DNA of 64,000 nt from Gemmataceae bacterium (GTDB taxonomy: Bacteria; Planctomycetota; Planctomycetia; Gemmatales; Gemmataceae). The position numbers and the translations under genes are program-made. Within the stretch, counting starts at the first letter, position 1. Each line of letters starts with the position of its first letter. Shown here piece after piece: positions 1-8,018 of this stretch. The stretch is from assembly GCA_019636445.1 (NCBI GenBank), contig JAHBXO010000018.1, positions 39,048-103,047 of the forward strand, in the 5' to 3' direction. The notes under the pieces are model-generated. The model was not told the DNA's origin. It did no database searches and saw only the letters and a program-made list of their open reading frames with translations.

Positions 1-951
1 GCGGATCGCGTCGAGCATCAGGAAGTCGCCGACGGCCGCCGGCACGCGCAGGCCACTCGCCACCGTCGCGGCGTTCGGGAACAACTCCGCGAACCGCTCC
101 CCCTTCTCGAATGCCCGCACGATCGGGGCGCAACCCTCCGCCTGGCACGAGATCAATCGCGGCATCTTGTCCGACTTCAGCCAACCGAGTTCCTTCAATT
201 CCTGGAACGCCTTCCACATGCCGATGAGGCCCGTGCCGCCGCCGGTGGGGTAGAGGATCACGTCGGGCAGCTTCCAGCCGAACTGCTCGGCCAACTCGAG
301 GCCCATCGTCTTCTTACCTTCGAGGCGGTACGGCTCCTTCAGCGTCGAGAGGTCGAACCAGCCCATCGGCTCGGTGCCGTCTTTGACGATCTTTCCGCAG
401 TCGTTGATCAGGCCGTTGACGCGGAACGCCTTTGCACCGTAGAGGTGCGGCTCGAACTGGTTCACGACCGGCGTGTCGGCCGGCATGAAGACGAAGCACT
501 CGATCCCCGCCCGCGCCGCGTAGGCCGCCGCCGCGCCGCCGGCGTTGCCGGCCGTCGGCAGCGCGACCCGCTTGATGCCGAGCCACTTCGCCAGGCTGAT
601 CGCCGCCGTCATCCCGCGGCTCTTGAAGCTGCCCGTCGGCAATTGCGATTCGTCCTTCACGAACAGGTTCGGCAGCTTCAACTGCCCGCCGAGTCGGTCG
701 CACTTCAACAGCGGCGTCATCCCTTCGCCGAGCGTCACCGGCTCCGCGTCGAACGGCAGCGGCAGCAGCTCGCGGTATCGCCACAGCGTCGGAGGCCGCT
801 TCGCGATCGCTTCCGGCGTGACGGCGCGCTTGACGGCGTCGAGGTCGTACCGCACGACGATCGGCCGTCCGGCATGGAGGTTGTAGATGCGGCCGAATTC
901 GAGGCGCGTGCCGTCGATGGCGCCTTCGAGGTGCGAGACGAAATGGTTCAT
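1..951 (-). CDS. thrC: Threonine synthase, C-terminus cut by window edge
   Basis: Encodes the first 317 residues of a PLP-dependent threonine synthase, which converts O-phosphohomoserine to threonine in the cytoplasm. The frame is open from an ATG at 951 to the window edge with no stop. The PLP-binding segment reads TGSFKSRG, with the Schiff-base lysine at about residue 110. Downstream come AGNAGGAAAAYAARAG (substrate and cofactor loop) and the glycine-rich phosphate loop YPTGGGTG. The N-terminal region (RPPTLWRYRELLPL followed by LGEGMTPLL) matches the usual family layout. Roughly 80-100 residues of C-terminus should lie outside the window. The start is supported by a TACGAT hexamer six bases upstream, which would give a nearly leaderless mRNA. 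It runs in the same direction as the DUF1501 operon but has its own apparent promoter. Confidence 0.92.
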   Translation of the reverse strand, partial: MNHFVSHLEGAIDGTRLEFGRIYNLHAGRPIVVRYDLDAVKRAVTPEAIAKRPPTLWRYRELLPLPFDAEPVTLGEGMTPLLKCDRLGGQLKLPNLFVKDESQLPTGSFKSRGMTAAISLAKWLGIKRVALPTAGNAGGAAAAYAARAGIECFVFMPADTPVVNQFEPHLYGAKAFRVNGLINDCGKIVKDGTEPMGWFDLSTLKEPYRLEGKKTMGLELAEQFGWKLPDVILYPTGGGTGLIGMWKAFQELKELGWLKSDKMPRLISCQAEGCAPIVRAFEKGERFAELFPNAATVASGLRVPAAVGDFLMLDAIR

Positions 952-957
952 CGAGCC

Positions 958-963
958 ATCGTA
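958..963 (-). promoter_or_regulatory. Putative -10 box of thrC (leaderless)
   Basis: On the minus strand TACGAT is followed by six bases and then the thrC ATG at 951. That spacing would put the transcription start at or next to the start codon. There is no clear -35. It is one of at least seven such arrangements in the window. Confidence 0.4.
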
Positions 964-1023
964 TGGAACGGGCACGGCGAGAAGACATCGGCCAGGCGAA
1001 CTGGCATTCGACTGGCCATGCGA

Positions 1024-2328
1024 TTAGGCCAGGACGTCCTCAATCGCCTCCACGCCCGGGTTGACGAGCGGCACGGGGCGGCTGCCGACGTAGTAGTTCT
1101 TCTCCGGATTGATCCCCAACGCCGAGTAGATCGTCGCGAACAGGCTGCCGGCATCCACCTGCTCGGCGACGACCTTGTTGCCCTTGTCGTCGGTCTTTCC
1201 GTAGACGGAACCGCCCTTGATGCCGGTGCCGGTGATGGTGGTGCTCCAGGCGCTGGCGAAGTGGTCGCGGCCGAGGCTGGCGTTGATGCTCGGCGTCCGG
1301 CCGAACTCCGAGAGCGTCACGATCATCACGTCGTCGAGCAGGCCGCGATCCTTCAGGTCGTCGATCAGCGCGGCCATGACGTAGTCGAGTTCCGGCACCA
1401 TCTCCTGGTGCGTCTCGAAGTTCTGGCCGTGGCTGTCCCACCAGGCGCGGCCGACGCGGACGAAGGGCACGCCGGCCTCGACGAGGCGGCGCGCGATGAG
1501 CGTCTGTTGGCCGAACTGCGTCGGGCCGTAGCGGTCGCGGACCTTTTGCGGCTCCTTCGAGATGTCGAAGAGCGTCTCGCTCGCCATGATGCCGCGGACG
1601 CGCTCGTACGCCTCGTTGTGGCTGCCCATCACTTCGGACTGCCGGCCCTTGGCGAACTGCTTGCTCAGCAGGTCCCGCAGGTCGGAGCGGGTCTTGTGGT
1701 CCAGGTCCGAGATGGTATCGAGCTTGCGGATGAATTCCGGCGTGTTGTTGGTGGTGAGTTCCATCGGGGCGTAGCGGGCGCCGAGGAAGCCGGAGTCGCC
1801 GGGGGCCATGCCGCGGCCTTCGGTCTGCGTGTAGAAGGTGACATAGTCGGGCACCTTGCTGTCCGCGCGGCCCATCTCGCGGGCCACGACAGCGCCGAGG
1901 TCGGGGTACTTCAGGCCGGCCTCGTTCCGTCGGCCGCGCATCATGGTGACGGCGGCGCTGCCGTGGTCGCCGTTCTTGGTGTCGAGGCCGCGCAGGACGC
2001 AGACGTGCTTCATGCGCTTGGCCATCTCGGGCATCAGCTCGGAGATGTGCACGCCGGGCACGTCGGTCGGGATGGCGCGGAACGGTCCGCCGGTGGACGC
2101 GCCGGGCTTCGGGTCCCATGTCTCGAGCTGGCTGGCGCCGCCGGCAAGCCAGAGCATGATGACGCGCTTCTGGTTCTTCTTGAGGTCGGCGGCGACCGCC
2201 GGGTTCGCCAACACATTGAGGCCGGTCATGTCGGCGAAGGCCGTCGCGGTGAAGGCGGTCGTCGCGGCGAGGAAGTCGCGGCGATCCAGCGAACGGCTGC
2301 GGTTCAGGCTTGCGGAAGATTCGTTCAT
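1024..2328 (-). CDS. DUF1501 domain-containing protein
   Basis: A 434-residue member of the DUF1501 (sulfatase/alkaline phosphatase-like fold) family that is expanded in planctomycetes and usually coupled to DUF1549/DUF1553 proteins. Its biochemical role is unproven. The N-terminus has a Tat-like leader (LDRRDFLAATTAF, then a hydrophobic stretch), so export is likely. Family landmarks are IMLWLAGGASQLETWDPKP, VRVGRAWWDSHGQNFETH and VTLSEFGRTP. The ATG at 2328 is preferred over an upstream in-frame start at 2361 because it puts the Tat leader at the N-terminus and has GGGAG upstream. It is last in a minus-strand operon behind the DUF1549/DUF1553 protein and a small zinc-ribbon protein, with gaps of only 32-44 bases. 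Confidence 0.9.
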   Translation of the reverse strand: MNESSASLNRSRSLDRRDFLAATTAFTATAFADMTGLNVLANPAVAADLKKNQKRVIMLWLAGGASQLETWDPKPGASTGGPFRAIPTDVPGVHISELMPEMAKRMKHVCVLRGLDTKNGDHGSAAVTMMRGRRNEAGLKYPDLGAVVAREMGRADSKVPDYVTFYTQTEGRGMAPGDSGFLGARYAPMELTTNNTPEFIRKLDTISDLDHKTRSDLRDLLSKQFAKGRQSEVMGSHNEAYERVRGIMASETLFDISKEPQKVRDRYGPTQFGQQTLIARRLVEAGVPFVRVGRAWWDSHGQNFETHQEMVPELDYVMAALIDDLKDRGLLDDVMIVTLSEFGRTPSINASLGRDHFASAWSTTITGTGIKGGSVYGKTDDKGNKVVAEQVDAGSLFATIYSALGINPEKNYYVGSRPVPLVNPGVEAIEDVLA

Positions 2329-2372
2329 GGTTCGTAAGGCTCCCAAATTCCGGGCGTGCAATCGATGCCGGA

Positions 2373-2630
2373 TTAGAGGTACTTTTGGGTCAGGGCATTC
2401 TTCTTCTTCGTTCTTTTTATCGTCTTGCGGGTCGCGGCCCCGGCTGGATCGACCGTGAACTGACCATGTTCGCGGGCGAGCTTTTCGTTGCTGTTATTCA
2501 CGGGCATCGGCTTTTTCTTCGGGTGCTTGCTCGGGAAGCACCTCTCGCAGAGGATGTCGTCATCGTCGTCGCCGGGAACCACGATGGCGCGGCCAGTCAA
2601 CGGCTGGTTGCAGTGATCGCAAGTTGCCAT
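2373..2630 (-). CDS. Small zinc-ribbon-like protein
   Basis: An 85-residue hypothetical protein. Two CxxC pairs (CDHC near residue 4 and CERC near residue 29) frame an acidic DDDDD run and suggest a small zinc ribbon. The C-terminal half is lysine-rich (KHPKKK, KRTKKK) and could contact nucleic acid or an acidic partner, but this is only inference. The ATG at 2630 is preferred over the longer reading from 2690, which would overlap the upstream gene; a GAGG lies about ten bases before it. It sits between the DUF1549/DUF1553 and DUF1501 genes, so it is probably co-transcribed with them. I recognise no named family. Confidence 0.65.
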   Translation of the reverse strand: MATCDHCNQPLTGRAIVVPGDDDDDILCERCFPSKHPKKKPMPVNNSNEKLAREHGQFTVDPAGAATRKTIKRTKKKNALTQKYL

Positions 2631-2662
2631 GAGATTGCGCCTCGGGAATCGATTTCGATTCG

Positions 2663-4270
2663 TCAGTGACAGAACCGGAACTCCGGGCACGTGACGAGCG
2701 CCCAGAGCATTTGCTTGTACGCCTCCGCCGCGCGGTCCTTCCGCTCGGCGAAGTACGCGTTCAGGGTGTTCAATTCGTCCGGTGTCGCCAGCCGCGCCAG
2801 GGCCGTGCGGACGAGCGCGTTCACCGCTTCGGCGGGTTCCTTGGCGGTCTTGAGCGAGCCGAGCAGGCTGCCGCCGCCGTCAGTGAGGAACTCCTTCGCG
2901 ATGCGGTCGCCGTTGCTGAAGAGCAAAGCCTCGCCGACGCCGATCTGGAAGTTCTCCGTCGGCTGTGCGATCAGCGACGCAATGCCGCGGCCGGCGCTCT
3001 CGGCCTGCTCGATTCGCTTTTCGAATTCCTCGGGCTTCAGTCCGTCGTACTGCTTCGGGTCGGAGGTCGCGATCTTGAGCGACGTCCCCATCTGCTGCGG
3101 CGTAAGCGGCCGGAGCTTTGCGACGGCGAAATACTTGTCCTCGGGGCGCGATTCACTCCCATACTGGCTGCTGCGGGCATACGTCTGGCTCATCACGATG
3201 CCGCGGATCAACCGGCGGATGTCGTACTTGTGCGCGGCCATGTCCCGCGCCAGTTCCTGCAGCAGTTCCGGGTGCGAGGCCGGGTTCTCGCTGTGCATCT
3301 GATCGAGCGGGTTCACGAGGCCCGTGCCGAGGAAGCGGTGCCAGAGCCGGTTGACGATGTTGCGAGCGAAGAACTCCGCCTCCTTCGGCTGCAGCGCCAC
3401 CTCGACGAGCTTCTCCCGCGCGCTGAACTTCGGCTTCGGCGGTGCGGCCTTCGCGTCCTTGTTCTTCTTGTCGCCGGCTTCCTTCTCCTTCTTCTGTTCG
3501 TCCTTCGTCAGATCGCGCAGCGTGTCGGTCTCGACGACCGCACCGGTGAGGAACATCAGCTTCGCGGGCTTCTCCGGCCCCTTCGTCGGCTTGAACTTCA
3601 CGACGCCCGCCTCGCGCTCGGCGAGCTGGCCGCCGGCATCGTAGGTGCGTGCGAGGAACGATTTCATGCCGAAGAAGTGGTCCTGCTTCCAGTCCTTCAC
3701 CAGCGGATGATCGTGGCACTGGGCGCAGCTCACATTCACGCCGAAGAAGGCAACCGAGACGTCGTTGGTCATCTTGTCGGCGTCCTGCACCCTGGCCCGC
3801 AGGAACTCGCCGGCCGACTTGGTCTTCTCGTCCGCCCCCGGCAGCATCAGTTCGCGGAAGATCACGTCCCACGGCTTCTTGTCCTTCATCGCCTGCACGA
3901 GGTAGTCGCGCACGGAGCCGGAGCGGCCGCGGCCCGGTTCGGAGTTCAGCATCGCGTCGAACAGGATCGCCTGATACCGGTCGAACGCCGGGGACGCCAT
4001 GAGGCGATCGACCAGCTTCGCGCGCTTGTCGGCTTCGGACGATTTCAAATAGGCTTCGGATTCGCCGACCGTCGGAATGCGCCCGACAAGGTCGAGCGTC
4101 AGCCGGCGGATCAGGGTCGCATCGTCGGCTTGGCCGGCGGGCGTGATCTTGTCGGCGGCGAGCTTCGCGTCGATCCGCTGGTCAATCAGCGATTCGAGGG
4201 GACGCTCGGCGGCTCGCGCGGAGACACTGGAAATCAACGTCATCAAAAACGCAAGACGGAGCAACCGCAT
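2663..4270 (-). CDS. DUF1549/DUF1553 domain-containing protein (planctomycete surface type)
   Basis: A 535-residue exported protein with a signal peptide (MRLLRLAFLMTLISSVSARA). DUF1549 covers roughly residues 25-240 and contains RRLTLDLVGRIPT plus a CAQCHDHP sequence at about 182-189, a cytochrome-like CxxCH that could bind haem. DUF1553 follows at about 290-520 with ARNIVNRLWHRFLG and NPLDQMHSENPASHPELL. Between them is a Lys/Glu-rich linker. In planctomycetes this family is typically paired with DUF1501 proteins, as here. Their joint function is not established; proposals include extracellular polysaccharide degradation or electron transfer. It is first in its operon. The linked symmetrical repeat at 4422-4505 lies upstream. 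Confidence 0.9.
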   Translation of the reverse strand: MRLLRLAFLMTLISSVSARAAERPLESLIDQRIDAKLAADKITPAGQADDATLIRRLTLDLVGRIPTVGESEAYLKSSEADKRAKLVDRLMASPAFDRYQAILFDAMLNSEPGRGRSGSVRDYLVQAMKDKKPWDVIFRELMLPGADEKTKSAGEFLRARVQDADKMTNDVSVAFFGVNVSCAQCHDHPLVKDWKQDHFFGMKSFLARTYDAGGQLAEREAGVVKFKPTKGPEKPAKLMFLTGAVVETDTLRDLTKDEQKKEKEAGDKKNKDAKAAPPKPKFSAREKLVEVALQPKEAEFFARNIVNRLWHRFLGTGLVNPLDQMHSENPASHPELLQELARDMAAHKYDIRRLIRGIVMSQTYARSSQYGSESRPEDKYFAVAKLRPLTPQQMGTSLKIATSDPKQYDGLKPEEFEKRIEQAESAGRGIASLIAQPTENFQIGVGEALLFSNGDRIAKEFLTDGGGSLLGSLKTAKEPAEAVNALVRTALARLATPDELNTLNAYFAERKDRAAEAYKQMLWALVTCPEFRFCH

Positions 4271-4421
4271 CGGCTGGCTCCCATGGGGTGGGAATCGTCG
4301 GTGAGACGCAATTCGGCGGGAATCCGTTCCCGATTGTGGTCGGGAGCGAATCTGGAATCACTGTAACAGATTCGGGCCGAAACGCCAGCGCAAACCTTAG
4401 CCGAGAAGAGTAACTCCGCCA

Positions 4422-4505
4422 CCCGACTTCCGAAGTCCGGTTTCGACTTCGGAAGTCCATCGCACGGGCGACTTCCGAAGTCGAAACCGGACTTCGGAAG
4501 TCGGG
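4422..4505. repeat. Perfect 36-bp inverted repeat with 12-base loop
   Basis: Positions 4422-4457 are the exact reverse complement of 4470-4505, separated by 12 bases. Each arm contains two copies of GACTTCCGAAGTC or its complement, which are near-palindromes themselves, so the element is nested symmetry. It begins two bases after the stop codon of the minus-strand gene at 4508. It could act as a transcription terminator or mRNA 3' stabiliser, though it has no T-tract, or it could be a dispersed palindromic element. Confidence 0.85.
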
Positions 4506-4507
4506 CC

Positions 4508-5380
4508 TCACCAGTCATCCGCGGCGAACACGGCCTTCGCGGCCGTCGCCTCGTCCTTACCCGGTGTGCACTCCAGACCCACGAATCCGTCGTACTTCAG
4601 CTTCTTCAGTTCCTTCAGCACGCGCGGGTAGTGGATCTCGCCGGTGCCCGGTTCGTGGCGGCCGGGATGGTCGGCCAATTGGATATAGCCGATGGCGTCG
4701 GCGGCGAAACCCTCCTTCAGGTGCCCGCAGAGGTCGCCCTCGGTGATGTGCATGTGATACAGGTCCCAGTTGATCTTCACGAATTTCGAGCCGACGGCCT
4801 TGATGATCTTCATCGTCGGGGCCGAGCCGTAGAGGCAGTGGCCCTTGTGGTCGACGCGGATGTTCATCGGTTCGAGAATGAGCACCACGCCCGCCTTCTC
4901 GGCGACGGGGGCGGCGGCCTTCAGCGCCTCGATCACCGTCTCGTGCATCTGCTCCTGTGACACGCCGGGTATATCATCGCCGGCGACGACGCACATCATC
5001 CCGCACTTCCACTTCTTCGCCACCTCGCACGCCTGCCCGATCTTGTCGACGACCTTCTGCTTGTTCTTCGGGTCGTTCATCCCGGGTTTGAAGCCCCAGG
5101 CGGTGAACTGCGCGATCGTCAGCTTCAGGCGCTCGCAGGTGTCGGCGACGGCGTTCACGTCCTTGTTCTCGTACGGCCAGATTTCGACGCCGGGGAAGCC
5201 AAGCGCGGCCGCGCCTTCGAGCCGCTTGAGGAAGTTCTTCTCGCGCGAGAACCACATCTCGACGTTGCAGGCGAACTTCGTGTTCTTGGCCTTGCCGTTG
5301 GGTGAATCGGCGGCGGGGAGTTGCGACGCGAGGCCAAGCGCGGCGGAGCTGGCAAGGAAACGGCGACGGGAGGGAGTCAT
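4508..5380 (-). CDS. Secreted sugar-phosphate isomerase/epimerase-like TIM barrel (hydroxypyruvate isomerase family)
   Basis: A 290-residue protein with a Tat-like leader (SRRRFLASSAALGLASQL) followed by an AP endonuclease 2/xylose isomerase-like TIM barrel. The metal-binding pattern of the family is visible: Glu in LILEPMN, Asp/His in NWDLYHMH, His in QLADHPGRHEPGTGEI and Glu in GLECTP. The last of these motifs resemble hydroxypyruvate isomerase (Hyi). Substrate cannot be read from the sequence. The Tat leader implies that it acts outside the cytoplasm, which is common for planctomycete paralogues of this family and unlike cytoplasmic Hyi. It is transcribed alone, diverging from the inositol monophosphatase gene. 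Confidence 0.85.
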   Translation of the reverse strand: MTPSRRRFLASSAALGLASQLPAADSPNGKAKNTKFACNVEMWFSREKNFLKRLEGAAALGFPGVEIWPYENKDVNAVADTCERLKLTIAQFTAWGFKPGMNDPKNKQKVVDKIGQACEVAKKWKCGMMCVVAGDDIPGVSQEQMHETVIEALKAAAPVAEKAGVVLILEPMNIRVDHKGHCLYGSAPTMKIIKAVGSKFVKINWDLYHMHITEGDLCGHLKEGFAADAIGYIQLADHPGRHEPGTGEIHYPRVLKELKKLKYDGFVGLECTPGKDEATAAKAVFAADDW

Positions 5381-5458
5381 GGGAGAGGGCCTCGTGTGAA
5401 GTGGTTGCGATACACATTACCCGGAACATGGTCGGAAGGCGAACGTCCTTCTGCATCG

Positions 5459-5464
5459 TAAGAT
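5459..5464 (+). promoter_or_regulatory. Putative -10 box of the inositol monophosphatase gene (leaderless)
   Basis: TAAGAT is followed by seven bases and the ATG at 5472, so transcription would begin at the start codon. No Shine-Dalgarno sequence is present. Confidence 0.45.
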
Positions 5465-5471
5465 ACGCCCC

Positions 5472-6281
5472 ATGAACGCACGCGATCTGAACACTTGGCG
5501 GGACGCCGCGGTCGAGGCGGCCCAGCGCGGGGCGGCGGAACTCGAACGCTGGCGCGGCTCCTTCACCGTCCGCGAGAAATCCCGCGCCGACCTCGTCACC
5601 GACGCTGATACCGCCTCGCAGGACGCCATCAAGGGCTTCCTACTCGGCGCGTTCCCGGACCACCGCTTCCTCGGCGAGGAAGACTCGGCCGGGAAGACGC
5701 TCCAACAACTCAAGGCCTCCATCGACGATCGGCCCACGTGGATCGTCGACCCGCTCGACGGCACCGGGAACTACGCCCACGGCTTTCCCTGCTATGCGGT
5801 CAATGTCGCCCTCATGGTCGCCAACGAGATCGTCGTTGGCGTGACGTTCGACCCGCGACTCAATGAGATGTTCCACGCCGCGAAGGGGACCGGCACGTTC
5901 CTCAACGGCGTGCCGATCCGCGTCAGTCCCATCGCCACGATCCAGGACAGTTTGATCGCCACGGGCTTCCCGGCCAACTACCAGCAGCAACTCAAGAACC
6001 TCGACGCCTGGAAGCGCGTGTCGTACCACGCGCAGGCGCTGCGGCGGACCGGGTCCACGGCCGTGAACATGGCGTACGTCGCGGCCGGGCGGTTCGACGG
6101 CTACTGGTGCTACGACAACTGGCCGTGGGACGTGGCCCCTGGCGCGATTCTCATCCAGGAAGCCGGCGGTCGCGTGACGAGCAGCGACGGCACGCCGTTC
6201 GATCCGTTCCGGATGGACATCGTGGCATCGAATGGACTCACGCACGACGAATTGGTGCGCGTGCTGAACTCGAAGGAATGA
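5472..6281 (+). CDS. Inositol monophosphatase family protein
   Basis: A 269-residue Mg-dependent phosphatase of the IMPase/SuhB/FBPase superfamily. Metal-site motifs are present in order: GEED near residues 68-71, the signature WIVDPLDGTGNYAHG with its two catalytic aspartates at about 93 and 96, and WPWDVAPGAILIQEAGG near 217. The substitution of TN by GN in the signature is minor. Candidate substrates are inositol-1-phosphate, histidinol phosphate or 3'-phosphoadenosine-5'-phosphate; the sequence alone does not choose. No signal peptide, so cytoplasmic. It ends three bases before a strong hairpin shared with the convergent DUF1501 gene. Confidence 0.9.
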   Translation: MNARDLNTWRDAAVEAAQRGAAELERWRGSFTVREKSRADLVTDADTASQDAIKGFLLGAFPDHRFLGEEDSAGKTLQQLKASIDDRPTWIVDPLDGTGNYAHGFPCYAVNVALMVANEIVVGVTFDPRLNEMFHAAKGTGTFLNGVPIRVSPIATIQDSLIATGFPANYQQQLKNLDAWKRVSYHAQALRRTGSTAVNMAYVAAGRFDGYWCYDNWPWDVAPGAILIQEAGGRVTSSDGTPFDPFRMDIVASNGLTHDELVRVLNSKE

Positions 6282-6283
6282 AA

Positions 6284-6311
6284 AAGCCCCGCGACGGTCG
6301 TCGCGGGGCTT
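6284..6311. terminator. Rho-independent terminator between convergent genes
   Basis: A perfect 12-bp GC-rich stem (AAGCCCCGCGAC and its complement) with a GGTC loop. On the minus strand the hairpin is followed by a run of five T, so it best serves the DUF1501 gene ending at 6331. On the plus strand only a weak T-rich stretch follows. Confidence 0.85.
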
Positions 6312-6330
6312 CGTAATTGCAAGTCTATCT

Positions 6331-7803
6331 TTAGCCCAACAGCCCCGTCACCACTTCGCCCTTCACTAGCTCGCGCGGCTGGTTCAGGTGGTTGTAGACG
6401 ATCGTGTCCGGCTTGATGCCCACGCTGTGGTAGATCGTCGCGAGCAGTTCGGTCGGGTGGACCGGGTGTTCGAGCGGGGCCGAGGCGGTCTTGTCGCTCT
6501 TGCCGTGGACGTAGCCGCGCTTGATGCCGGCCCCCGCGACGAGGGCGGTGTAGCAGTACGGCCAGTGGTCGCGGCCGTCGTCCTGGTTCTGGTTGCCGGA
6601 GGTGCTGACGCCGCGCTGCGGGCTGCGGCCGAACTCGCCGACCACGACAACGAGAGTGTCCTTGAGCAGGCCGCGCTGGTCGAGGTCTTCGATCAGCGTG
6701 CTGACGCCGGCGTCGAGCATCGGGGCCGCCTGGTTCTTGAGGCGATTCGACAGCCCGGCGTGCGTGTCCCAACTGTGGTTGTCGCTGTTGGCGACCTTGG
6801 GCCAGTTCACTTCGACGAACCGCGTGCCGGCTTCGATCAATCGCCGGGCGAGCAGGCAGCACTGGCCGAAGGTGTTCTTGCCGTACTTCTCGCGGAGCGC
6901 CGGGGCTTCCTTCGCGATGTCGAAGGCGTCCCGCGCCCGACCCGAGACCACGAGGCCGAGCGCCTTGCCGTAGTACGAATCAAGTTCGAACTTGCTGACG
7001 GCCTTCTCGATCTCGGGCATCCCCTTCGCCACGGTGTCCCGCAGGCTCGCGCGGCGATTCATCCGCTCCGGCGTCAGGTCTTCCCGCAGCTTCAGGTCGT
7101 CGACCTTGATGCGGTCCATCTTGCCCATGTCGAGGTCGTCGCCGCTCGGGTAGAGGAGGTACGGGTCGTACGCCTTGCCGAGGAAGCCGGCGGTGCCGCC
7201 CTTGCCGACGACATTCGACTCCTGCAGCGGTCGCGGCATCATGACGAACGGCAGCATCGGCACTTCGGGCGGCTTGAACTTGATGATGTTCGAGCCGAGC
7301 GTCGGGAAGTCCTTCGGGCTGGGCGGCTCCAGTTGGCCGGACGCTGAGACTTTGTCGGTCGTATAGCCGGTGTGCATCTGGTAGATGGCGGCCGTGTGGT
7401 TGAACAGGCCGTTCGGCGTGTAGCTCATGGTGCGGATGAGCGTGGCCTTGTCGAGCTGCTGGGCGATCTTGGGCAGCAGTTCGGTGACGTGCGTGCCGGG
7501 GATCTTCGTCGGCGTGCTCTTGAAGACGCTGCGCACCTTGTCCGGCACGTTCTCTTTCGGGTCCCAGAGGTCGAGGTGGCTCGGTCCGCCTTGCAGGTAG
7601 ATGAGGATGACCGACTTGGCCTTGCCGAAGCCGCGACCGCCGCTGTCCTTGGAGGCCGCGACCGGGGCGTTCCCCTTGGCTTCGTTGGCGAGGACATTGG
7701 CGAGCGAAAGCCCCGCGAGCGAGAGGCTGCCGAAGCGGATGAGTTCGCGGCGGCTGACGCCGTCGCAGGTATCGCGGCTGATTTCGCCGGGAATCACGAG
7801 CAT
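6331..7803 (-). CDS. DUF1501 domain-containing protein
   Basis: A 490-residue DUF1501 protein with a Tat-like leader ([20 protein letters not shown]). Family landmarks are [37 protein letters not shown] and [11 protein letters not shown]. It is monocistronic here, with no DUF1549/DUF1553 partner beside it, unlike the copy at 1024. It is similar in length to the third copy at 38399. Exported by inference; enzymatic activity unknown. The alkaline-phosphatase-like fold is known for the family, but no metal-site claim is made here. Confidence 0.9.
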   Translation of the reverse strand: MLVIPGEISRDTCDGVSRRELIRFGSLSLAGLSLANVLANEAKGNAPVAASKDSGGRGFGKAKSVILIYLQGGPSHLDLWDPKENVPDKVRSVFKSTPTKIPGTHVTELLPKIAQQLDKATLIRTMSYTPNGLFNHTAAIYQMHTGYTTDKVSASGQLEPPSPKDFPTLGSNIIKFKPPEVPMLPFVMMPRPLQESNVVGKGGTAGFLGKAYDPYLLYPSGDDLDMGKMDRIKVDDLKLREDLTPERMNRRASLRDTVAKGMPEIEKAVSKFELDSYYGKALGLVVSGRARDAFDIAKEAPALREKYGKNTFGQCCLLARRLIEAGTRFVEVNWPKVANSDNHSWDTHAGLSNRLKNQAAPMLDAGVSTLIEDLDQRGLLKDTLVVVVGEFGRSPQRGVSTSGNQNQDDGRDHWPYCYTALVAGAGIKRGYVHGKSDKTASAPLEHPVHPTELLATIYHSVGIKPDTIVYNHLNQPRELVKGEVVTGLLG

Positions 7804-7924
7804 GGGGAGCTACTCCGGATCGAACGTGCGCAGTGCGGTGGGATCGGCGAAGGTCGAACGGCCGACAGAGGAAGTTTAACGCCGCGCGGACCCGGAAGCA
7901 AGCGCAAAGATGAAGACACCAAGT

Positions 7925-8000
7925 TCACGAAAGCCCGAAAGAACGAAAGGCTGAAATGGATTTGAGATATTCGGCCTTTCGTGCTTTCGGGCTTTCGTGA
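7925..8000. repeat. 31-bp near-perfect inverted repeat, probable terminator hairpin
   Basis: Arms at 7925-7955 and 7970-8000 match at 29 of 31 positions across a 14-base loop. The arms are built from TTCACGAAAGC-type GAAAG repeats. It lies 18 bases past the stop of the minus-strand gene at 8019 and so probably ends that transcript. It may also be a dispersed palindromic element. Confidence 0.75.
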
Positions 8001-8018
8001 TCTCCCCCTATCTCAAGT

